DNA of 64,000 nt from Curtobacterium sp. ISL-83 (GTDB lineage Bacteria; Actinomycetota; Actinomycetes; Actinomycetales; Microbacteriaceae), in assembly GCF_018613895.1 (NCBI RefSeq), contig NZ_JAGGPH010000002.1:62001-126000 (forward strand), in the 5' to 3' direction. Below the pieces are notes generated by a model. It ran no database searches. It was given only the letters and a program-made list of their open reading frames with translations, and had not been told where the DNA came from. Shown here in pieces: positions 49,328-57,776 of this stretch. Both the position numbers and the translations under genes were made by a program. How positions within the stretch are numbered: the stretch's first letter is position 1; each line of letters begins with the position of its first letter.

Positions 49328-49783
49328 ATGAGCAACGTGCATGTCGACTCCACACTGCGCGTGACTCCGGCTACTCGAATCGCAGCAGTTGTTGCCGCCG
49401 TGTACGGCGTCGTGCTCGTCGCGCTGGGAGTGGTGCTCGCAGCCGACTGGGCGTTCCACCGCGGGAACGTGGGCCATCTTCACGACCCCGCTGCCTACCG
49501 TGGCGTCGCGTTCTTCATCCTCGCGTGTGTCGCCGGGGCCGTCTCGCTGGTGACGGGCAGCGTCCGAGCGTGGCATGGCGCACGCGGGCTCGCCGCAATC
49601 ATCCCTCTCGGGCTCGTCGTCGTCGTCGGTTGCATCGGAGAGCCGATCGACATCGCCACCGGAGCAAGCGTGACATCGAACGTCATCGGCGCTGTCGTCA
49701 TCTGTGCGGCGGCCCTTCCCGCGATGCTCCTGATCCTTCCAAGGGGGACCACCGCGGCAGACGGCAGCTCAGCCACGCGCTGA
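49328..49783 (+). CDS. Four-helix membrane protein, unknown function
   Basis: A 151-residue protein. Hydrophobic segments lie at about 17-40, 58-78, 84-103 and 117-137. The loops are short and the tails polar. There are no conserved motifs that I can name. ATG 49328 is a short distance from the divergent upstream gene. It is followed by a DUF1871-like gene 30 bp downstream, so the two may share a transcript. Confidence 0.65.
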   Translation: MSNVHVDSTLRVTPATRIAAVVAAVYGVVLVALGVVLAADWAFHRGNVGHLHDPAAYRGVAFFILACVAGAVSLVTGSVRAWHGARGLAAIIPLGLVVVVGCIGEPIDIATGASVTSNVIGAVVICAAALPAMLLILPRGTTAADGSSATR

Positions 49784-49812
49784 GACGACAGGCGTGTACG
49801 GAGAAAGGAAGA

Positions 49813-50127
49813 GTGCTGCAGACTGGCCAGGTGAAGGCCGATGGCGATGACTATGGACTGATCGTGTCAGGGGTGCTCGCAGTGCTGACCGCCATCGACC
49901 CGTACGGCCTCTTGCCCGGAAACGAGGACGGAGCTCCGAGCGACGAATACACGCCAGAGGCGATCGACGTGGCTCGCATCCTCCTCGAACACGGGAACGT
50001 CACGGTGGAGGAGGTGGAAGCCGTGTGGCTCAGCCGCTTCTCAGAATCCTTGACCGCTCGGATCGGATCGTCCTGCGTCGCGCAGTTGGTGCGTGATCTG
50101 AACGACGTCCCGCGCAACGGGCGCTGA
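49813..50127 (+). CDS. DUF1871-like small protein
   Basis: A 104-residue acidic protein from GTG 49813, with AAAGGAA as ribosome-binding site. The segment AIDPYGLLPGNEDGAPSDEYTPEAIDVARIL matches the pattern of the DUF1871 family (DP-x-GLL plus DEY in the first half), small helical proteins of unknown role in Gram-positive bacteria. Assignment rests on this motif only. Confidence 0.55.
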   Translation: MLQTGQVKADGDDYGLIVSGVLAVLTAIDPYGLLPGNEDGAPSDEYTPEAIDVARILLEHGNVTVEEVEAVWLSRFSESLTARIGSSCVAQLVRDLNDVPRNGR

Positions 50128-50480
50128 CCTGCCGGTGCAGAGCAGGCGGCTCGGCTGGGCACCGAGTGCCACCGCGATCAGGCGTCGGTCTCCAGTCCGC
50201 GACGTGAGTCGCGCGACTCCCGGGTCAGGTGTTGCGACGGATTGAAACGCGGGGGCCACCGAGGATGAATTGGGCCATCCATCGGACGCGTGGAGACGTG
50301 GGACCCGAGAACAATCAGCCGGGCTGAAGGATCAACGGCTTGCTGTCGTCTCGCTCGCGGCCCGGATCTGGCGAACGATCGGACGCGGGGCCAGCATCAG
50401 GACTGCAGCACGCGGCAGACCGCCTATCGGGCGACCTGCTCGTGGACGGCGTCAGGCTGGCGAGTGGTTGCCCGTTCAGG
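50128..50480. other. 353-bp stretch without a supported gene
   Basis: Overlapping frames of 60-75 codons are present on both strands but none has a ribosome-binding site or protein-like composition. The stretch is downstream of both flanking genes, so a long 3' region or lost gene is possible. I see no hairpin strong enough to name. Confidence 0.4.
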
Positions 50481-51005
50481 TCACGCCCAGTTGATCGCGC
50501 TGAGAACACGCTGGGCGACCCTGTCCAGTGGTTCGTCGGATACGTCGATCGTGATGCTCGCTGCGTTCTCCTCGTCGAGGATGCCGTCCAACTGCCCGCT
50601 CCGGTTCAGGTACCAATCTCGTTCTTCGCCGGGCTCGTGCCGTTCCACTAGGCGCTCCCGGACGAGACACAGGTCGACCCGGAGACGAACGAGAACGACC
50701 GGAAAGCCGAGCGCCTCGCTGTACCGCTGAAGGGCGCCCGCGCCCTCGACTACCCCGGCAACGACGAGCCGCATCGCACCAGCGCGACGGTAGTTGGCCG
50801 CCACGGAACGAAGATTCTCCGCCTCAAGAGCGGTGTTGAATTGGTCATCGGGTGGGGCGGGCCAGCATCGCCGGAGCTCGTCAAGGTCGATGACGGCATG
50901 CGGCACGAGAGAATCGCGCAGGCGTCGACCGATCGCGTACGCCGTGGAGGTCTTCCCAGATCCGACGGTGCCAGTGATGAGCACACACGTCGTGAGTTTC
51001 GACAT
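50481..51005 (-). CDS. P-loop AAA/kinase-like nucleotide-binding protein
   Basis: A 174-residue protein with an N-terminal Walker A motif (LITGTVGSGKTSTAYAIG) and an acidic strand (AVIDLDELRRCWP). Two later segments match the LID/adenylate-kinase-like pattern (FPVVLVRLRVDLCLVRERLVERHEPGEE, and ENAASITIDVSDEP). It resembles small P-loop kinases of the shikimate/gluconate or AAA_33 type. The substrate is unknown. ATG 51005 is preferred because AGGGTGG lies seven bases upstream. Confidence 0.75.
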   Translation of the reverse strand: MSKLTTCVLITGTVGSGKTSTAYAIGRRLRDSLVPHAVIDLDELRRCWPAPPDDQFNTALEAENLRSVAANYRRAGAMRLVVAGVVEGAGALQRYSEALGFPVVLVRLRVDLCLVRERLVERHEPGEERDWYLNRSGQLDGILDEENAASITIDVSDEPLDRVAQRVLSAINWA

Positions 51006-51221
51006 GACCGCCACCCTAAAGCGAGGGACCAGCTGCGCGCGGCCGGTCAGCGCGGAGCATCACCCACGGCGAAGCTGGGGGAGTAGCGCGTCCGGTAGCC
51101 GATCGGCCGTCGAGACGCTTTTGGAGACGTCGAATTGCTCGTTCGCCGATGACGCCCGAGTCGGGCTTGGCAGCTGGCGCCGCAGCCTCCGCGGTCCACT
51201 GCGGTGTGGCAACCTTCCTGG

Positions 51222-51797
51222 ATGCGTCCGTCTCGTATTCGTGCCCATCTCCGATCAGCGGCCGCGGATCAGCTCCTTGTGCTCCGCCGCCGGTCGGAGC
51301 CTCGCTCGCGGTACAGCGGCTACGTCCTCGCCGTGGGCTCCAAGTGGGTCCTGCTGGCACGGGTCGCTGAGGGCGGATTCTTCGATGGTCACATTGCGTT
51401 CCGGCTCACCGACTTGCTTCACGTACGCGACGACAGATCGTTCGAGTCGCAGGCGGCGCGGCTCCGTCCGGGATGGCCACCGAGGGTTCCTGCCGTGCTT
51501 GTCGGCGTCGACCTCGGCCGAACTCGGGACGTGGTCAATGCGTTCGGCGCCGACGGTCACCTCGTCGCAGTGCAGAAGGACCGTCGTCCTGATTTGATGT
51601 GGGTCGGCATTGTCGACGAGGTTCGCCGCCACTGGGTATACTTGTGGGAGGTCCGCTCCACCGGCGACTGGGAAGACCGCCCGCTTGGCTACCGGCTGGG
51701 ACGCATTGCGGTCATCGAACGAGATGGGCAGTACCTTCGCGGGCTTGCAGACATCGCAGGCACTGAACCGCCGGCAACTCGCACGACCCCCGATTGA
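51222..51797 (+). CDS. Hypothetical protein, beta-rich
   Basis: A 191-residue protein (ATG 51222; an ATG at 51204 is also open). It is basic at the N-terminus, then contains repeated strand-like segments (GYVLAVGSKWVLLARVAEGGFF, MWVGIVDEVRRHWVYLWEV, and GYRLGRIAVIERDG). The repeated [VI]-G-x-V-x-x-x-x-[KH]-W-V-x-L pattern suggests two related SH3-like modules. No known family. No ribosome-binding site stands out. Confidence 0.5.
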   Translation: MRPSRIRAHLRSAAADQLLVLRRRSEPRSRYSGYVLAVGSKWVLLARVAEGGFFDGHIAFRLTDLLHVRDDRSFESQAARLRPGWPPRVPAVLVGVDLGRTRDVVNAFGADGHLVAVQKDRRPDLMWVGIVDEVRRHWVYLWEVRSTGDWEDRPLGYRLGRIAVIERDGQYLRGLADIAGTEPPATRTTPD

Positions 51798-52073
51798 GGC
51801 GAGTCCTCCGGGCGCATGCCGGGACCGCACGTGGGTGAGTACTTTCGGAGGACTTCGCCGACACTGGCCGGCGAGCTGCGATCGCCCAACGGAGCGTGAC
51901 CGGTGGCGGATCCTTCGGTTCTGCCTGTCAAGATGAAGGCATGGTCCCGGGCCACCCGCGCTCGCTTCCGTTCCTGCTCCGGCTCAGCCAGCACCATCTG
52001 GTCTGACGGAGGAGGGAACCGCGGTTCGGGGCGTCGGTCCGATGCGGGACGGATGATCCGGAAGGAGGACGAC

Positions 52074-52664
52074 TTGCTTGTGAACGGTGAGCGACGCCGG
52101 ACTGGCGACGAGGTCATGGCTGCTGCAGTGGCGCTGTTGCGCAAAGGGGGGATCGCGCTTCATCCTGGTTTGTCCGATGCGGAAGTGAACGAGATCGAGC
52201 TGCGGTTCGATTTCAGGTTCAATCCGGACCACCGACAATTCCTCCAGTTAGCAGTACCGATCGCGCCAGGGTGGGCAGACTGGCGGGACGAGGACGAAAT
52301 CCGGAAGTCGCTTCATGCGCCGATCGAAGGTGTCCTGTTCGATGTCCAGAACGGCGCGTTCTGGCCAGCATCATGGGGTGATCGTCCTGTCGATCTCGGG
52401 CGCGCGTTGGCGACGGCGGAGGTGAGGCTCACATCCGTGCCTCAGCTGATTCCGGTGCGTGGCCACCGGTACATGGTCGCCGGGGACCACAACGTCGGAA
52501 CCCCCGTGTTCTCGGTTCATCAGACCGACGACATCGTCTACGGCGACAACTTCCTCGACTACGTCTCGAGGGAGCTATTTGGAGGCGAACTATCCAGAAG
52601 TTGTGCAACGAAGGTGCCGTTCTGGTCTCAGCTTGCTGATGGTCTGGAAAGCTCTGAAATGTGA
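52074..52664 (+). CDS. SMI1/KNR4 (SUKH)-like protein
   Basis: A 196-residue protein. GLSDAEVNEIELRFDFRFNPDHRQFLQLAVPIA, then WADW, DVQNGAFWPASWGDRP and PQLIPVRGHRYM, correspond to the SUKH fold pattern, a common immunity-protein fold in bacterial toxin systems. TTG 52074 is chosen because AAGGAGG lies five bases upstream; ATG 52053 and GTG 52080 are alternatives. No toxin gene with a recognisable delivery domain is next to it, so it may be an orphan immunity gene. Confidence 0.6.
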   Translation: MLVNGERRRTGDEVMAAAVALLRKGGIALHPGLSDAEVNEIELRFDFRFNPDHRQFLQLAVPIAPGWADWRDEDEIRKSLHAPIEGVLFDVQNGAFWPASWGDRPVDLGRALATAEVRLTSVPQLIPVRGHRYMVAGDHNVGTPVFSVHQTDDIVYGDNFLDYVSRELFGGELSRSCATKVPFWSQLADGLESSEM

Positions 52665-53103
52665 TGGGCCGGGCCCGCGACGTACGGCGGTTTTCGTGCT
52701 GTGCTTTCTTCAAGCAGCCAATGCGCTCTTCCCCCGCCAGCGTCCGCGGCGGCCCACAAGCCGGCCGGCCGCCGGCCGCCACCGAGTCGCTGGAGCCGTT
52801 CCGGTAGGTGATCCTCTGTCGGGACAGGCCGAGCAATACCGATCGGCGGGTCGATCAAGCGGAGCGTGGCGAGCAGTCCACGGACGACGAGAATCGCGCC
52901 ACCACGGGCGACCGGGGCTTCAGCGAGCGGTTTTTTGCCCATGCAGCCCGTGCTCCTCGGGCTGCTGACCGATCAGCTCCGGGACGAGCACGGGCGCGCG
53001 AACCGGCGTTCGACAGGCCAGCGGGTCTCAGACGCCGACGACAGGACCTGCGCTGACGCGAAGTTCGTTAGGCCTGGCAGCGCTCCTCGTTAGAATCTGA
53101 ATC
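52665..53103. other. 439-bp stretch without a supported gene
   Basis: Short frames on both strands lack ribosome-binding sites. A GC-rich dyad, CCGGCCGGCCGCCGGCCGCC, occupies 52761-52780. The region may be a decayed gene or a long 3' region of the SUKH-like gene. The last part, 53060-53100, includes a TTAGAAT-like -10 box before the next small gene. Confidence 0.4.
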
Positions 53104-53337
53104 ATGCCCACATCTTGGATGCAGCGCACCGGCCGCACGCCCGGCGGGGTGATGGGTGCCGCGTTCAACGTAGTTGTCTGCGGCGTCCTTACGGTCGCGC
53201 TTCCGGTGATATCGCTCACCTCCGGTCTCGACCCGGCTCACATCATGTTCGCGGCCGTCGGGTCTGCGATCGCCGTCGGTCTCGAAGTGGTGTTCATCCG
53301 GACGTTGCGGCGACAGCTCGCAAGCCGGAGGGGTTGA
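53104..53337 (+). CDS. Small two-helix membrane protein
   Basis: A 77-residue protein with two hydrophobic segments (AAFNVVVCGVLTVALPVISL and IMFAAVGSAIAVGLEVVFI) and a basic tail. The stop shares one base with the next start (TGATG), so the two small membrane proteins are coupled and may act together. No family recognised. Confidence 0.6.
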   Translation: MPTSWMQRTGRTPGGVMGAAFNVVVCGVLTVALPVISLTSGLDPAHIMFAAVGSAIAVGLEVVFIRTLRRQLASRRG

Positions 53338-53561
53338 TGAACCCCCAGCTCATCTTCGGGATCGGTGGAGCCGTCGTCGCCCTGTGGGGTGTCACGATCG
53401 CGGTCTTCAACGAGTGGGCACAAAAGCTAGGCGGAGACCAGCTCGCGAACGGACGACCGTTGACGCCTCGTTTCGTTCGGCTCATCGGGACGTACCTCGC
53501 ACTCGGCGGAACGCTATTCGTCGTCCTGGCGCTCACCGGTGTCCTCCCCGACCACGGGTGA
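53337..53561 (+). CDS. Small two-helix membrane protein, second of a coupled pair
   Basis: A 74-residue protein overlapping the previous stop by one base. Hydrophobic segments are IFGIGGAVVALWGVTIAVF and LIGTYLALGGTLFVVLALTG, separated by a polar loop of about 25 residues. No family recognised. The coupling with the preceding gene is the main evidence that it is real. Confidence 0.6.
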   Translation: MNPQLIFGIGGAVVALWGVTIAVFNEWAQKLGGDQLANGRPLTPRFVRLIGTYLALGGTLFVVLALTGVLPDHG

Positions 53562-53572
53562 ACCGACGGCCC

Positions 53573-53884
53573 TCACGCGCCACGTCCGTCGGAGGCGCGC
53601 GAGCCGGACGCACGTCCCTCCGCAGGCAGCTCCTCCTCGGGCGTCTCGCCGAACCCCAAGGCTTCCCATTCCTCCCGCTGCTCTGCTCCCGTGCGTACTT
53701 CGGCGGAGGAGTCCGGCTTGTAGTGAAATCCTCCCCACGCTTGTAGGCCCCAGGCGAGAGACATGATCAGGAAGAGGACTCCGAGCACCACGTGCAGGAG
53801 CGAGCCATCAGCAGGAACAATCTCGGCGATTCCAACCACGAGGGACAGCGCGGCCGAGACCGTCCAGAGCCACCGCCAACGCAG
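53573..53884 (-). CDS. Small membrane protein with acidic tail; start unresolved
   Basis: A protein of about 100 residues. Two hydrophobic helices (LWTVSAALSLVVGIAEIV and LLHVVLGVLFLIMSLAWGLQAWG) precede a charged, Glu-rich C-terminal tail of about 45 residues. The frame stays open upstream to 54175, but only as antisense sequence of the divergent 53927 gene. No ATG or GTG lies just before the first helix: the in-frame candidates are ATA 53917, CTG 53884 and GTG 53839 (within the helix). CTG 53884 is given as a working limit. No family recognised. Confidence 0.4.
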   Translation of the reverse strand: MRWRWLWTVSAALSLVVGIAEIVPADGSLLHVVLGVLFLIMSLAWGLQAWGGFHYKPDSSAEVRTGAEQREEWEALGFGETPEEELPAEGRASGSRASDGRGA

Positions 53885-53926
53885 GAGCCGTGCCGCTTCG
53901 GGCTGCTGGCTCGCTATCGTTCCAGC

Positions 53927-54121
53927 GTGACCGGCGAACAGAACCCCGGACGACGCCGAGCCCGTCCCCTGACCCGCCGGGAACGGACCGCCAAGCGGCG
54001 AGCCTCCGAACAGCCGATGTGGCTGCCGCAACCCTGGCGGTTCATCTGGTCCTGGCTCGTCCGGCCGATCGTGGTGCTCGTGCTGAAGATCCTGAACGCA
54101 GCGGCCAGCGTCTGGCCCTGA
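53927..54121 (+). CDS. Very small basic membrane protein
   Basis: A 64-residue frame from GTG 53927. The N-terminal 30 residues are strongly basic (GRRRARPLTRRERTAKRRA) and are followed by one hydrophobic helix (FIWSWLVRPIVVLVLKIL). It is divergent from the minus-strand membrane protein. Function unknown; a short basic protein with a single helix could be membrane-associated, but nothing more can be seen. Confidence 0.4.
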   Translation: MTGEQNPGRRRARPLTRRERTAKRRASEQPMWLPQPWRFIWSWLVRPIVVLVLKILNAAASVWP

Positions 54122-54251
54122 CGAACCCGCGTCGGGTAGTGCGAGCGCTGGTCTGGTGCGGAAGTTGCCCCTCACGGAACGGCGGGAGCCAGGTCCTCGG
54201 GGCAGCGTGCTGTCGAGACCGCCGGCGCAGCCAGGGATCTACTGTGGGGCC

Positions 54252-54683
54252 ATGCCCGGATCGCAGGTGCGCTCAGCTACTCGATGCCGACGCCGTGCTG
54301 CGTTTTCCGCGGCGGTCGGCCTCGGCGGCGCGGGCTCCGCGGTCGGTATGTTCAGCCTCGGCATGATCCGGTACAACTCCGTCGGCTGGGGATCGGTCGC
54401 GTTCGCATCGGTCCTCGCGATACCACTCGGAGTCGGAGTCGCCGCGACCATCGCGGGCATCGGAGTGCGCATCCGGGATCGCGCCGAGGTTCGATCGGTC
54501 ACCCATCCGGTGCGTCGCGCCTCGATCGCAATCGGCGCGCTGGCGTTCGTCGCGGCGTCGATCGGTGGCTTGCTGCTGACGGTCGGTGGTTGGCAGCTCG
54601 TCTTGCCAGCGTCAGCAGTGAGCGCCTGCCTGGCCGCCGGGTCCGCGAGCCTCGTGTTGCGACGGCCGACGGAACGCGAGTAG
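54252..54683 (+). CDS. Four-helix membrane protein, unknown function
   Basis: A 143-residue protein with hydrophobic segments at about 16-38, 46-70, 90-110 and 113-133. The N-terminus is basic (SATRCRRRA). No recognisable motif. It is preceded by 130 bp without a gene and followed by a long gene-free stretch. Confidence 0.55.
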   Translation: MPGSQVRSATRCRRRAAFSAAVGLGGAGSAVGMFSLGMIRYNSVGWGSVAFASVLAIPLGVGVAATIAGIGVRIRDRAEVRSVTHPVRRASIAIGALAFVAASIGGLLLTVGGWQLVLPASAVSACLAAGSASLVLRRPTERE

Positions 54684-55187
54684 ACCAGGTTGGCGCAGCA
54701 GGCGACACCGACGGCGCGCAGGTCGTGGCGTTCACGACGCGGTACGTCGGCTTCCACCTGGTGAGTTGCGCTTCCTCGCGGCATCTCTGCCACGGAAGAC
54801 GTCGGCGCCGTCGTTGCGGAGGTGTGCGTTGACGCGCTGGTCGGGCACAGCTCCCTCGCGTCCGGTTCAGGTCCTCGCGGTCTGACCACCCCGCGGGCGC
54901 TGGGCGTCCGCATCGCCCCGCTCATGCTCGGGTCACCGGAGTGCGCGTCGGCAACCGAGGCAGACGGCCGTTCCGGTCCCGGGGATCCGTCCAGCCTCAT
55001 GGTGCTGCCGCCGCCGCCGCGCGCGTCGCCGTCCCTACCCGAGCCCGCGCACGAGAGATACCCCCAGTCCGGGGGCTGACTATTCGACACCCGTCGATTA
55101 GCTTCCGGCGAGGGGTCGACCAACCATCTCCAACCTCGCGCGTCGTCAGGGCGGCGCGAGCTCGACACACAGGGAACGTGCTCTCAC
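54684..55187. other. 504-bp gene-poor stretch upstream of the GH16 gene
   Basis: The longest frame (54822-55079, plus strand, 85 codons) is low in protein character. A perfect small hairpin, CCCCC-N5-GGGGG, lies at 55061-55075, about 115 bp upstream of the GH16 start. It is followed by an AT-richer segment near 55081-55105 that could carry the promoter. The rest shows nothing I can interpret. Confidence 0.4.
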
Positions 55188-56660
55188 ATGCGTCATCGCT
55201 ATTCAGGGCTGGTTGTCGCGTCCGCGGCAACAGCCATCATCATCACGGGGATGTCCGTCGCACCGGCGAACGCTGCGACATCATCGACCGTACTCGGACA
55301 CCTCGACGCCGTCACCGCGGTCAAGGGCGGCGTCACCGTCAGGGGGTGGGCCGCTGACAGCGGCACCTCCGCGTCGACGACGGTGACCATCATCGTCAAC
55401 GGTGCAGCGACGAGGGTCACTGCATCGACGACACGGCGGGATGTTGCCGCCGCCTACCCGAAGTTGGGTGCGGCCCACGGCTTCACCGCAACGGTGAACG
55501 CGCCGGCGGGGCGGGACCAGGTGTGTGTCACGGCGTTCACCAAGGCGGGGACCAAGAGCGCCTCGCTCGGCTGCTCGACCGTCACCGTCCCGACCGCTAC
55601 ACCGTACGGATCGCTCGACGCAGCGACCGTCACCGCTGCGGGGGTAGCCGTCAGGGGATGGGCCATCGACCCGGAGACCGCTGCACCGATCGCCGTCCAG
55701 GTCCGGCTCGACGGGTCCACGGTCTCGACGGTCACCGCTTCCGGCTCCCGGCCCGACGTCGGCCGTGTGTACCCGACTGCGGGACCGAACCACGGCTTCA
55801 GCACCACCGCGCCCGTCGCGACAGCTGGGAACCACAGCGTCTGCGTCGTGGGCGTGAACGTCGGCCGCGGCGGGAACGCCGTCGTGGGGTCCTGCAGGAC
55901 TGTGAACGTCCCCGTCACCGCTTCCACTCCGGCACCGGCCCCGGCTCCAGGTGGCACCGGGCTGCCGTCCGGGTCCGTCACGTCGAACGGGCGCATCTGG
56001 AAGCAGGCCTACAAGCAGGACTTCACCACCCCCGCCGCACTCGGACAGTTCGGGACCGTCTACCCCTCCATCGGGACGTACAACGGGTACTCCGACACGT
56101 CCGGGCAGGGCAAGTACACGCCCGGCCGGGTCTTGAGCGTCGCGAACGGCAACCTGGACTTCTGGCTGCACTCCGAGAACGGGCAGCCGCTCGTCGCCGC
56201 GGTCCTGCCCGACGACTACGCCCCGCACACCACCGGCCGCGTCTCCATCCGGTACAAGACCACGAACACCGACGGGTACAAGTTCGTCGGCATGATGTGG
56301 CCCTCGAGCGACAACTGGAACGAGGGTGAGATCGACTGGCCCGAAGCGGACCTCGGCGGAACCCCCCGCCCCGCCTCCGCCGTCCCCGGGACCTTCTCGA
56401 ACGGCGGCATGTCGTTCCAACCGTCGACGCAGATGTTCGCCGACTCCGACACGACCAGCTACCACGTCGCGACCACCGAGTGGGACAAGGGCATCGTCCG
56501 GTTCTACTGGGACGGCAAGCTCGTCGCATCCACGACGAAGGCCGTGCCGACCACGCCGTTCCGGGTCACCCTGCAGGCCGAAACGGCCATCGGCGAGGGC
56601 ACCGTCCCCGCGTCGAGCAGCGGCCACGTGGACATCGACTGGATCTCCATCTGGAACTGA
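55188..56660 (+). CDS. Secreted glycoside hydrolase family 16 protein with two Ig-like repeats
   Basis: A 490-residue secreted protein. Residues 1-32 are a signal peptide ending in PANAA. Two tandem beta-sandwich repeats follow (about 36-130 and 133-235), each with G-[HS]-LDA...GVxVRGWAxD and a closing hGF. After a Pro/Ala linker, a GH16 beta-glucanase domain occupies about 265-490. Its catalytic motif is NEGEIDWPEADL (ExDxxE). GH16 enzymes of this type hydrolyse beta-1,3/1,4-glucans or related polysaccharides outside the cell. A strong bidirectional hairpin terminator follows. Plant-polysaccharide use would fit a leaf-associated actinobacterium. Confidence 0.92.
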   Translation: MRHRYSGLVVASAATAIIITGMSVAPANAATSSTVLGHLDAVTAVKGGVTVRGWAADSGTSASTTVTIIVNGAATRVTASTTRRDVAAAYPKLGAAHGFTATVNAPAGRDQVCVTAFTKAGTKSASLGCSTVTVPTATPYGSLDAATVTAAGVAVRGWAIDPETAAPIAVQVRLDGSTVSTVTASGSRPDVGRVYPTAGPNHGFSTTAPVATAGNHSVCVVGVNVGRGGNAVVGSCRTVNVPVTASTPAPAPAPGGTGLPSGSVTSNGRIWKQAYKQDFTTPAALGQFGTVYPSIGTYNGYSDTSGQGKYTPGRVLSVANGNLDFWLHSENGQPLVAAVLPDDYAPHTTGRVSIRYKTTNTDGYKFVGMMWPSSDNWNEGEIDWPEADLGGTPRPASAVPGTFSNGGMSFQPSTQMFADSDTTSYHVATTEWDKGIVRFYWDGKLVASTTKAVPTTPFRVTLQAETAIGEGTVPASSSGHVDIDWISIWN

Positions 56661-56672
56661 TCCGACGGAACG

Positions 56673-56704
56673 ACGAACGGCCATCCCGAGGGGTGGCCGT
56701 TCGT
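56673..56704. terminator. Bidirectional terminator between the GH16 gene and the LysE pseudogene
   Basis: A perfect 11-bp stem (ACGAACGGCCA with TGGCCGTTCGT) with a 10-base loop lies 12 bp after the GH16 stop. The arms are perfectly complementary, so it could terminate transcripts from both convergent genes. Confidence 0.8.
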
Positions 56705-56772
56705 GTTCCCACGGGGAAGTCGTCGCGATCTGCCGTGCTCCGGCAAGCCAGTGCGTCCGTCGACGGGTGAGA

Positions 56773-57266
56773 TCAGGACGTGACCGCGGTCACGATGCCG
56801 AGTGTGACGAGCAGAACGCCACCGATGATCGCGAGCGCCCTCGGGCCCGTCGTCGACCGGGGCAGCCACGCCGCGGCGCGTGCGGCGGCGACTGCCCAGA
56901 GCATGTCCGTGACCAGCCCGATGGCGATGGGGATGGGCGCGAGCAGAGCCGGCGCCCACCATGGCTGCCCAGGCGGGATGAATCCAGGCAGGATCGCGCC
57001 CAAGACGATGAAGGTCTTCGGGTTCGTCGCACCGATCACCATCGCGGCCGCGAACGCCGAGCCCATGCTCCGGTCCGCACACTGCTCCGTGCCGGGCCCC
57101 GGATGACCCGCCATCGCCCGACGATGGCCAGGACTCCGAGGACGACCAACACGGCAGCGCCGACGAACCGGAGCACGATCCCGACTGTCGGCGCAGCGGA
57201 CAGGACGGCGCCGAGCCCCAACGTCATGACCGCCCCGGGAGCCGGGCAAGCGAGAGCACGCCCCAT
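56773..57266 (-). pseudogene. Frameshifted, truncated LysE-family exporter remnant
   Basis: Two adjacent minus-strand frames together resemble a LysE/RhtB amino acid exporter. The N-terminal part (57036-57266) contains PAPGAVMTLGLGAVLSAAPTVG and VLRFVGAAVLVVLGVLAIVGR. The C-terminal part (56773 to about 57070, another frame) contains AAAMVIGATNPKTFIVLGAILPGF, the family's NPK motif, and further helices. A frameshift near 57040-57070 joins them, and the region between the N-terminal helices is shorter than in intact 200-residue members. Its first methionine also leaves little of the usual start. It is most likely non-functional. Confidence 0.75.
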
Positions 57267-57454
57267 GGTGACCCACGCTGACCGTCGCCGACCTCTGTCG
57301 GGGCCGCGCGGCAGCGAACTGGCAACGGTGATCCGTCCGGCACGCGCCGCTTACGGTGCCCGGCGTCCTGCCGATAGACCTCTCTGCAGGCCCACGGACG
57401 GGCCGCATCCCGCCCCACGGACGGCGGCGGGACGATCGAGAACCAGGACGGGCC

Positions 57455-57775
57455 ATGATCGTCGTCACACGACTGAACGGCAGCGGATTCGCTGTGAACC
57501 CGGACCTCGTGGAGCGCATCCAGGAGACGCCGGACACGACCCTCATCATGGTCGACGGCGCGAAGTACATCGTGCGGGAGTCCATGGCGGAGGTCATCGA
57601 CCTGATCGCCGCGTACCGCGCACGGATCGTCGGGATGGCCTACGGCACCGACTCCGGCCGGGACAGCAGCGGCCGCGACACCACCGGCCCGCAGCCGACC
57701 CTCGCCGCGGTCGCACCCCTGCACGCCCAGCCCGGACGCCCCGAGCAGGGACGTCTCCAGGACGGGGGACGCTGA
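57455..57775 (+). CDS. flbD: FlbD-family flagellar protein
   Basis: A 106-residue protein whose first 70 residues match FlbD (MIVVTRLNGSGFAVNPDLVERI, then TTLIMVDGAKYIVRESMAEVIDLI). The C-terminal 35 residues are a Gly/Ser/Gln-rich tail not needed by the family. FlbD-type proteins occur next to motA in Gram-positive flagellar operons. ATG 57455 has AGGAC upstream. The motA start is one base beyond its stop. Confidence 0.88.
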   Translation: MIVVTRLNGSGFAVNPDLVERIQETPDTTLIMVDGAKYIVRESMAEVIDLIAAYRARIVGMAYGTDSGRDSSGRDTTGPQPTLAAVAPLHAQPGRPEQGRLQDGGR

Positions 57776-57776
57776 C

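Noticed and set aside
50340..50651. 103-codon plus-strand frame overlapping the P-loop gene's 3' part
   Set aside because: Antisense to the P-loop protein gene for most of its length and without a ribosome-binding site.
54822..55079. 85-codon plus-strand frame upstream of the GH16 gene
   Set aside because: Pro/Ser/Gly-rich noise with no start signal; considered non-coding.
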